This document shows positions 1 to 4,388 of a stretch of DNA of 5,309 bases, piece after piece. The first letter of the stretch is position 1. Each line of letters opens with the position of its first letter. The notes beneath the pieces were generated by a model. It was not told where the DNA came from. It searched no databases and saw only the letters and a program-made list of their open reading frames with translations. The translations under genes and the position numbers were made by a program. Source of the stretch: Actinomycetes bacterium (GTDB lineage: Bacteria; Actinomycetota; Acidimicrobiia; Acidimicrobiales; Bog-793); the NCBI GenBank assembly GCA_021823365.1, contig JAKAOD010000249.1, positions 1 to 5,309 on the forward strand. Direction: 5' to 3'.

Positions 1-9
1 CTGAGGCAG

Positions 10-42
10 GAGCCCAGTGCGGTAGTCCCGCTCGCTGGGATC
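10..42 (+). ncRNA. group II intron domain V hairpin
   Basis: The lower helix is GAGCCCAG paired with CTGGGATC, and the upper helix is GCGG/CCGC. The layout of 8 bases, 1 base, upper hairpin, 3 bases and 8 bases matches domain V (usually 34 nt) with one base fewer in the cap. The AGC triad is present. The loop TAGTC is not a GNRA tetraloop, which is unusual for domain V. Confidence 0.7.
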
Positions 43-45
43 TGT

Positions 46-79
46 CCGGGGGGCCGCCCGCAAGGGCGGTCCCTACCGG
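46..79 (+). ncRNA. group II intron domain VI hairpin with bulged branch-point A
   Basis: The stem pairs CC/GG, GG/CC, then after a TA bulge (74-75) GGGG/TCCC, then CCGCCC/GGGCGG, closed by a GCAA loop. A bulged A seven or eight bases from the 3' splice site is the hallmark of domain VI. The helix is essentially perfect, so this domain looks structurally sound even if domain V is not. Confidence 0.7.
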
Positions 80-83
80 AAAC

Positions 84-299
84 GTGGCCGAGGCCGATCC
101 TGGCGCCACGGATCACCTCATCCCGTCCCCACTGAAACCGGAAGAGCCGGATAACCCGGGCGACTCTTCCATCGAGAGCGAACTTTCCTTCGTCTTTCGG
201 ATCTGGCGAGATCGGGTCGAGTCTCACCAACGAAGCCGAGGCGCGGAGGTCTCTCGACATAAGGTCGAGGACCATCTCCTTGGCTTCAGCGACCTGCAC
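84..299 (-). pseudogene. unrecognised minus-strand gene apparently cut by the group II intron
   Basis: A minus-strand frame starts at GTG 299, just after an in-frame TAA (303-305), with a ribosome binding site AAGGGAG (plus 307-313) seven bases upstream. It reads 72 codons (MQVAEAKEMVLDLM..., then ...LDGRVARVIRLFRF...) up to the predicted intron boundary at 84. The frame stays open to base 1, but that part is intron sequence. Codon positions read from this strand show the expected pattern: position 3 is most GC-rich and position 2 least. The opposite-strand frame over the same bases lacks that pattern and overlaps the intron junction at its start, so I favour this strand. The peptide is charged, with no membrane segment or signal. 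I do not recognise the family. The intron lies antisense to the gene, so it could not splice out of this gene's mRNA and the protein would be truncated. It lies 77 bases after the HhH-GPD pseudogene and has the same orientation. Confidence 0.45.
140..170. repeat. inverted repeat (7-bp arms) inside the antisense gene
   Basis: GGAAGAG at 140-146 is the exact reverse complement of CTCTTCC at 164-170. The loop holds a second pairing, CCGG/CCGG at 147-150/156-159. No T run follows, so it is not a good intrinsic terminator. It may simply be a chance consequence of coding sequence. Confidence 0.4.
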
Positions 300-376
300 C
301 GGTTATCTCCCTTGCAGGATGTTGAAGCGCGATGGTAGCAAGAAGTTGTCGTCGACAAAGCCTCATTTCTAGCGAC

Positions 377-1115
377 CTATTGACTGAGATGATCGATGGG
401 TAGGTGACGAGACAGCTCGTGATTCCGGTCACCTCTCACGCTGTCTGCCGCCGAGACGAGCCGCGGGCAGATCGCGCCGATCGCACACGAGTCGCGCAGC
501 GGGATCGCCGGCCGGCACCAGCGACGACCGATGTCCCATGCAGGGAAGTCGAGGCTGCCCGGCCGCTCTCGGTGGCCGGTTCGCGCGACCGCCACCATGT
601 GCGCGCGGTCGTCTTGCGCGGCGAGGCCGCACCGGAGGAACACCCGTCGTAGATGGGCGTCGTAGGCGATGTCGCTCCCGGTCAGTTCTCGTACCCTCAC
701 GCCGAGGTCTTGCTCGAGGATCTCGGTCGCCGTCGCCGCCTTCTTCTGGCTGATGCCGACGAAGCCCTGGACGCGGCGCTGGAGCTTCGCTGCGGTCGGG
801 TCGTCTCCCCAGTTGGCACCGGCGTCGCTGCCTTACTCGTCGAGCACCTTCACGGCCGCGAGGTTGAGCCAATTCGGCACCGTGTTGACCAGTCGGTGGA
901 GCGCCGGAGGACCGGCGAACGCCCGGCGAAGCGCGTCCGGTGCTCCCGCGACCTGCTTGGGGTGGAAGTACCCGAGCCGCCGTCGCAGCTACGAACCGGT
1001 CCGCCTCCGAGTCGTGGCTGAAGGTGGGTGGCTCGCCGATGTAGCGTGCAGCGAGGCGCGCTCCGTGGTCGAGGAGGGCCGCTACGACTTCTGCCGGGTT
1101 GTCCGCACCTACCAC
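377..1115 (-). pseudogene. HhH-GPD (endonuclease III-like) DNA glycosylase family, multiply disrupted
   Basis: Relatives are base-excision repair glycosylase/lyase-like proteins with a helix-hairpin-helix and a C-terminal 4Fe-4S loop. Read from GTG 1115, the frame gives an N-terminal part (NPAEVVAALLDHGARLAARY to ADRFV). Around 986-992 the homology resumes in another frame with LRRRLGYFHPKQV, so roughly 30 codons appear deleted and the frame is shifted. An in-frame TAA at 833-835 follows VLDE, where a Tyr is expected. Downstream are the HhH-like segment (GFVGISQKKA), the segment with the catalytic-type Asp (YDAHLRRVF) and the C-terminal cluster WCRP...CAIGAICPRL, ending at TAG 377-379. The cluster should be C-x6-C-x2-C-x5-C. 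The second Cys is now Arg (CGC, plus 494-496), one transition from TGC, leaving three of four ligands. The three lesions together rule out a working enzyme. The deletion size is inferred from remembered family members. Confidence 0.82.
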
Positions 1116-1184
1116 CGTTGTTCGCGCTCTGTCGGCGTCGCTTGCCGGTACCGTGGTCCGCGATCGCGTGATCGCCGTAATGCC

Positions 1185-1391
1185 TCAACCACCGAGGCGC
1201 AGCACGGCGTGACGAGCCCAGCCCGCCACGCCGTCTTCGCGGAGCCGCACCGCCAGCCCCCGTCGGGCACCGGGCCCGCCCACGGCCTCGCCGTGGCGCA
1301 CGACGCCCATGTCCCCGTAGGTGTACAGGTCCTTCGAGGGCGCAAGTCGATCCTGTTTGGACTTCACGCAACCCACCAGGCCGATCCGCAC
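1185..1391 (-). pseudogene. truncated DUF6884-like remnant
   Basis: From GTG 1391 the minus strand reads VRIGLVGCVKSKQDRLAPSK followed by DLYT, which closely resembles the N-terminal signature of DUF6884 proteins (hydrophobic strand, GCVK-x-K, then a DLY-S/T segment). Family members continue with a conserved RR-x-YVE and SAKHGLV-type core, which is absent here. After DLYT the frame reads a different Gly/Arg-rich sequence and stops 68 codons from the start. I infer a deletion or frame change shortly after codon 25. No convincing ribosome binding site precedes the GTG. The frame is open far upstream only because it is antisense to the ThDP enzyme. The function of DUF6884 is unknown; association with mobile or defence-type regions would be speculation. 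It lies 69 bases upstream of the HhH-GPD pseudogene on the same strand, so the two may once have formed an operon. Confidence 0.55.
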
Positions 1392-1664
1392 GACGTGATC
1401 GTAGGTTCGTGCTACGACGCTTGCCCGGGGAACCAATCGAGGTCGCACGCTGCGAACCCGACACGTCTCGAACCCTCGGTCCCCCACACGAGCCGCGTCC
1501 GGCGCGGCGCCCTCGTGAACAAGCACTGGGCCGCGAACCCGGCCCCGAAGCCGGCAAGCGCTCTGGCTACGGCAAGGAGGCCGCGTGCCTACGCGTCCGC
1601 CTCGACGCCCAGCGCGACGATGTGCTGCGCTTCGCCACGGACGTCGAGGCGAGGCGGGCTGCGC

Positions 1665-1681
1665 TGACCGTTCGACGGTCA
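1665..1681. promoter_or_regulatory. 17-bp perfect palindrome, candidate operator for the ThDP enzyme
   Basis: TGACCGT-TCG-ACGGTCA has 7-bp perfectly matched arms around a 3-base centre, about 53 bases before the ATG at 1734. Size and symmetry suit a dimeric repressor of the TetR or GntR kind, placed where binding would block transcription or initiation. As RNA it could form a short hairpin, but there is no T run after it, so a terminator is unlikely. The regulator is not encoded in this window. Confidence 0.45.
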
Positions 1682-1720
1682 CGCCCGGTTTCCCAGCGGC
1701 AACCTGAACGGCCATTCCCA

Positions 1721-1728
1721 GAGGAGAG
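1721..1728 (+). promoter_or_regulatory. ribosome binding site of the ThDP enzyme
   Basis: GAGGAGAG lies about seven bases before ATG 1734 and fixes that start. A second in-frame ATG at 1779 (MRWGSDAI...), where relatives tend to begin, has no comparable site in front of it. Confidence 0.75.
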
Positions 1729-1733
1729 CATCG

Positions 1734-3536
1734 ATGCGAAGAGAAGAGCTCGTCGTACCGGTCACCACACGTCCGGCGATGCGCTGGGGGAGTGACGCGA
1801 TCGCACACCTGCTGTCGACGCTGGGGCTTCCCTACGTGAGCCTCGTGCCCGGGGCGAGCTATCGCGGCCTCCATGACAGCATCGTGAACTATCTGGGAAA
1901 TAGTGACCCGTCGATCGTGCTCTGCCTCCACGAGGAGCACGCCGTCGCGATCGCCCACGGCTACGCGAAGGTGACCGGCCGGCCGATGGCTGTCGCTCTT
2001 CACAGCAACGTCGGCCTCATGCACGCGACGATGGCCATCTTCAACGCGTACTGCGACCGTGCCCCGATGCTCGTCCTCGGAGCAACCGGTCCGTTGGACG
2101 CCGCGCAACGCCGGCCATGGATCGACTGGATCCACACGGCAGCGGACCAAGGCGCATTGATCCGGAACTACTGCAAGTGGGACGACCAGCCCGCTTCGGT
2201 GGAGGCGGCGCTCGAGTCGATCGTCCGGGCCAACCTTCTCACCGACGCGTACCCGCAGGCGCCGACCTATGTCTGCCTCGATGCAACCCTGCAGGAGGCG
2301 GCGCTCGCTCCTGGGGCTCGAATGCCGTCGTTCGACAGGTGCACGGTGCCGATGCCGCCCGCTCCGAGCTCCGACGCAGTCGAGCGGGTCGCCGTCGCGT
2401 TGCGGACTGCCCGTCGCCCGGTCGTGCTCGTCGGTCGCGTCGGCAGGAGCCAGGCGGCGTTCGACGCCAGAGTGCGCTTGGTCGAGCGTCTCGGCGCGTG
2501 CGCAGTCACCGACCTGAAGACTGCCGGCGCGTTTCCCACCAGGCATCGCCTTCACCCCGCCCCTCCGGGTACTCGTCTCTCGCCGGCTGCTTCGAGCCTG
2601 GTCCGTCGGTCGGATCTGGTCTTGAGCCTCGATTGGATCGACCTGGCCGGCACGCTTGCGGGGGTTTTCGGCGAACGGGGTGGGCATTCGGGACCGACGG
2701 TGATCTCCTGCACGAACGACCTGGCGCTGCACAATGGCTGGAGCAAGGACCACTTCCAGCTCGCTGTCGTCGACATCGCGATCACCGCCCACCCGGACCT
2801 CCTCGTCGACGCGCTCTTGGCATCGATGGTCGATGGAGAATCCCAGGAGCTCGACGAGTGGCCGGGGCACCTGGAAGGTGCACTTGAGCTCGACGAGACG
2901 GGCAGTGACGAGATCACGATGTCCCGGCTGGCGGCAGCGCTCCGAAGCGCGCTTGGGGGCCATGACGTCACGTACACGGGGTTGCCGTTGGGATGGAACG
3001 GCGTCGACCTCGACGTCGTCGGTCCGCTCGACTACTTGGGCCGCGACGGTGGCGGTGGTGTGGGCTCGGGACCGGGCATTGCCGTCGGTGCGGCGCTCGC
3101 GCTGGAGGGTCTGGAGCGCCTCCCCGTCGCAGTGCTCGGCGACGGGGACTTCTTGATGGGCTCGTCGGCACTGTGGACGGCGGCGCATCATCGGCTGCCG
3201 CTTCTCGTCGTCGTCGTGAACAACCGGTCGTACTTCAACGACGAGGTGCACCAGGAGACGGTGGCAACCATGCGGGGAAGGCCGGTAGAGAACCGGTCCG
3301 TCGGACTGCACCTGCGGGACCCGGATCCCGACCTTGCCGGGTTGGCGCGCTCGCTCGGCCTGAACGGCCACGGACCGTGCCGTGACGTCAACGAGCTGAA
3401 GGCAGCGCTCGAGGCAGCGGTCGCAGAGGCGCTCGCGGGCGACGCGGTGGTCGTGGACGTGCTCGTGGGCACCAGCGGCTATCCGGGGCATCACGAGCGT
3501 CGTCGGGACGGGCGACGTGGCGGACCGAGCGGGTGA
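1734..3536 (+). CDS. thiamine diphosphate-dependent enzyme, acetolactate synthase/benzoylformate decarboxylase-like
   Basis: This is a complete cytoplasmic ThDP enzyme of 600 residues with three domains. The N-terminal PYR domain (about 16-185) has the activating Glu in LHEEHA (Glu67, aligning with the HE of acetolactate synthase) followed by AHGYAKVTGRP. The central domain (about 205-360) contains RRPVVLVGRVGRS. The C-terminal PP domain (about 395-580) carries the cofactor motif GDGDFLMGSS...VVNN, GDG at 469-471 and NN at 496-497, i.e. GDG-x24-NN. Such enzymes form or break bonds next to a 2-keto group, either by decarboxylation or carboligation. The substrate cannot be read from the sequence. 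The WIDWIHTAADQGALIRNY region (about 129-146) and VPGASYRGLHDS suggest a subfamily distinct from true acetolactate synthase, and no regulatory subunit gene follows. The Arg/Gly-rich tail (588-600) lies beyond the usual fold and overlaps the next gene. Start chosen by its ribosome binding site. A palindrome upstream hints at local control. No sign of decay, unlike its neighbours. Confidence 0.9.
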   Translation: MRREELVVPVTTRPAMRWGSDAIAHLLSTLGLPYVSLVPGASYRGLHDSIVNYLGNSDPSIVLCLHEEHAVAIAHGYAKVTGRPMAVALHSNVGLMHATMAIFNAYCDRAPMLVLGATGPLDAAQRRPWIDWIHTAADQGALIRNYCKWDDQPASVEAALESIVRANLLTDAYPQAPTYVCLDATLQEAALAPGARMPSFDRCTVPMPPAPSSDAVERVAVALRTARRPVVLVGRVGRSQAAFDARVRLVERLGACAVTDLKTAGAFPTRHRLHPAPPGTRLSPAASSLVRRSDLVLSLDWIDLAGTLAGVFGERGGHSGPTVISCTNDLALHNGWSKDHFQLAVVDIAITAHPDLLVDALLASMVDGESQELDEWPGHLEGALELDETGSDEITMSRLAAALRSALGGHDVTYTGLPLGWNGVDLDVVGPLDYLGRDGGGGVGSGPGIAVGAALALEGLERLPVAVLGDGDFLMGSSALWTAAHHRLPLLVVVVNNRSYFNDEVHQETVATMRGRPVENRSVGLHLRDPDPDLAGLARSLGLNGHGPCRDVNELKAALEAAVAEALAGDAVVVDVLVGTSGYPGHHERRRDGRRGGPSG

Positions 3537-3672
3537 GGTTCCCGAAGATCGCGATCAGCCTGGCGGACGACGTGCTCGCGGCTGCCCGCCAGGCGGTCGA
3601 TGTGGGCTGTACGAGCTCGCTCTCCGGGTCCTCGCCGCCACGCTGGCCGAACGTAAAGGCCACGACGAATGG
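3533..3672 (+). pseudogene. RHH-type antitoxin remnant, frameshifted
   Basis: The GTG at 3533 overlaps the TGA stop of the ThDP gene (GTGA), so translation was probably coupled. The frame begins MRFPKIAISLADDVLAAARQ and continues AVDVGCTSSLS, matching the N-terminal strand and first helix of ribbon-helix-helix antitoxins partnered with PIN toxins in actinobacteria. After SLSG (about 3626) the sensible continuation, VLAATLAERKGHDE, is in the +1-displaced frame, so a single-base indel near 3626-3632 has broken the gene. The usual acidic C-terminal toxin-binding tail is missing; the sequence passes directly into toxin-like sequence. The exact boundary with the toxin remnant (around 3670) is uncertain. 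The original protein would have bound DNA and neutralised its toxin; the present one probably does neither. Confidence 0.65.
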
Positions 3673-3987
3673 GCGCAGGCCCTGCTCGACGAAGCGCACG
3701 CGGTCGGACTTCCCATCGCCATCCCGGCCGGCCCCTTGGCTCAGGCGTGGCGGTCGGGCCTCCACCAGGTCCACCTCGCACGGACGCTGCACGTGGCCAA
3801 CGTCACCGTCCCGGCCCTTGAACCGAACGCCAAGGTCGCCTGCATCCTGTGTGGGCAGCGAGGCACTCCCGACCCTGTCTGCGCGAGCGTGGCGCTCGAT
3901 GCCCGCCGACGCGACCAGACGGTCATCACCAGCGATCCGGCTGATCTCCGCCACCTGGATGCCCACGTTCGCAACGTCGAGAGATCG
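3673..3987 (+). pseudogene. PIN-domain (VapC-like) toxin remnant lacking its N-terminus
   Basis: VapC-type PIN toxins are ribonucleases that use a cluster of acidic residues. This frame reads LLDEAHAVGLPIAIPAGPLA followed by QAW, a typical actinobacterial PIN segment, and later GTPDPVCASVALDARRR and VITSDPADLRHL, corresponding to the GTxDVVDA and TSDPxDL motifs. The N-terminal strand with the first catalytic Asp is gone. In the GTxD motif the first Asp remains (3871-3873), but the Asp of the following VDA is Cys (TGC, 3880-3882). The TSD Asp (in 3931-3945) remains. With acidic ligands missing it should be inactive. The same frame continues to a stop at 4227 but loses family likeness after about 3987. 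The deletion that removed the antitoxin tail and the toxin head fused the two genes and removed both the need for an antidote and the threat. Confidence 0.7.
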
Positions 3988-4388
3988 GCACAGAGCTGCG
4001 TTTCAGGGCGGTCGTCACCATGCGTACGGCAGATGGTGACGGAGCGTCCGAGACTGCGTGACCTCTACTGCGCGGCGGACTCACGTCGAATCGCCGGGCG
4101 ACGGGATTCGCCGGCTCATCTCGAAATGCCCGGGAGGGGGCCCCGCTGTCCGCCGCGGACCGCGGGACGATCCGAGGTGTCGAGGGCACCGTTGACCTGG
4201 GGGCGCAGGGGGTCGGGGCATTGTTGAGGGCAACGCGTTCGCAGGCGCCACCGACAAGATCGTCAGAGACCTCGCGTGGACCTCGCGCAGCGAAGCGGCA
4301 CGTCAGGTGAAATACTGGGGGCGATCGGTGCCGAGGTGGCCGGTCGCTCGACATCTGGCGACGGCCCGACGGATTCGGTGGAGGGGAA
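3988..4388. other. intergenic region with hairpins, no gene recognised
   Basis: Nothing here resembles a protein family. A short plus frame near 4232-4330 (NAFAGATDKIVRDLAWTSRS) looks protein-like but has no start signal or known match, and could be a further gene fossil. The stretch holds a CGAATC/GATTCG pair at 4087-4110, overlapping a near-direct repeat GAATCGCCGG/GATTCGCCGG, and the GC stem-loop at 4142-4166. The promoter of the protease gene must lie in the right part, but I see no confident -35/-10 pair. Confidence 0.45.
4142..4166 (+). terminator. GC-rich stem-loop, possible terminator
   Basis: CCCGC/GCGGG (5 bp), one T-C mismatch, then GTCC/GGAC (4 bp) closing a GCCGC loop. It lies after the toxin-antitoxin remnant and before the next gene, where transcription from the ThDP gene should end. 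There is no T run, which actinobacterial terminators often lack, so the call is tentative. Confidence 0.3.

Larger units (their letters stand above)
1..83 (+). mobile_element. 3' end of a group II intron (domains V and VI), truncated by the window edge
   Basis: This is the 3' terminal part of a self-splicing retroelement; domain V holds the catalytic metal site and domain VI carries the branch-point adenosine. Bases 10-42 form a 33-nt domain V-like hairpin. It begins with the AGC triad (11-13), has a lower helix 10-17/35-42, a CG bulge at 33-34, an upper helix 19-22/28-31 and a 5-nt loop. Bases 46-79 form a 14-bp domain VI-like hairpin with a GCAA loop (60-63 region) and a UA bulge on the 3' side. 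A75 is the natural branch point, eight bases before a likely 3' end ...GGAAAC at about 83. The intron body and any reverse transcriptase/maturase gene in domain IV would lie left of base 1. Two oddities are a G12-A40 opposition where a G-U pair is usual, and T18-T32 beside the bulge; these may mean a divergent class or a decayed, splicing-impaired copy. The identification rests on secondary structure and remembered consensus, not on a covariance search. Confidence 0.75.
1392..1733. other. divergent intergenic region without a recognisable gene
   Basis: This stretch separates the minus-strand remnants from the plus-strand ThDP enzyme. A plus frame covers most of it (GYGKEAACLRVRLDAQRDDV...), but it has no family resemblance I can name and runs on out of frame into the next gene, so I do not call it. 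The stretch contains two short hairpins (CGTAG/CTACG at 1400-1416; CCGGC/GCCGG at 1539-1554), the 17-bp palindrome at 1665-1681 and the ribosome binding site of the next gene. No clear -35/-10 promoter pair is visible. Confidence 0.5.

Noticed and set aside
84..338. Plus-strand 84-codon frame beginning at the intron boundary
   Set aside because: It occupies the same codon register as the minus-strand frame, but its third positions are less GC-rich than its first, and its GTG coincides with the intron end without a ribosome binding site. The minus strand fits coding better.
1436..1500. Possible tRNA on the minus strand (two GGTTCGAG/GGGTTCGC-like T-loop matches)
   Set aside because: Neither match is flanked by a pairing T stem, and no anticodon or acceptor stem could be drawn.
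669..1667. Plus-strand 332-codon frame
   Set aside because: It is antisense to the HhH-GPD and DUF6884 remnants, which have recognisable motifs; its own translation is low in family likeness.
1409..1795. Plus-strand 128-codon frame before the ThDP enzyme
   Set aside because: It has no recognisable family and no convincing start signal, and its end overlaps the ThDP gene in another frame. Part of it could be a fossil, but I cannot support it.
1185..3494. Very long open frame on the minus strand (769 codons)
   Set aside because: It lies antisense to the well-supported ThDP enzyme in high-GC DNA, where such open frames are expected; its Arg-rich translation has no recognisable motifs except the DUF6884-like start near its end, called separately.
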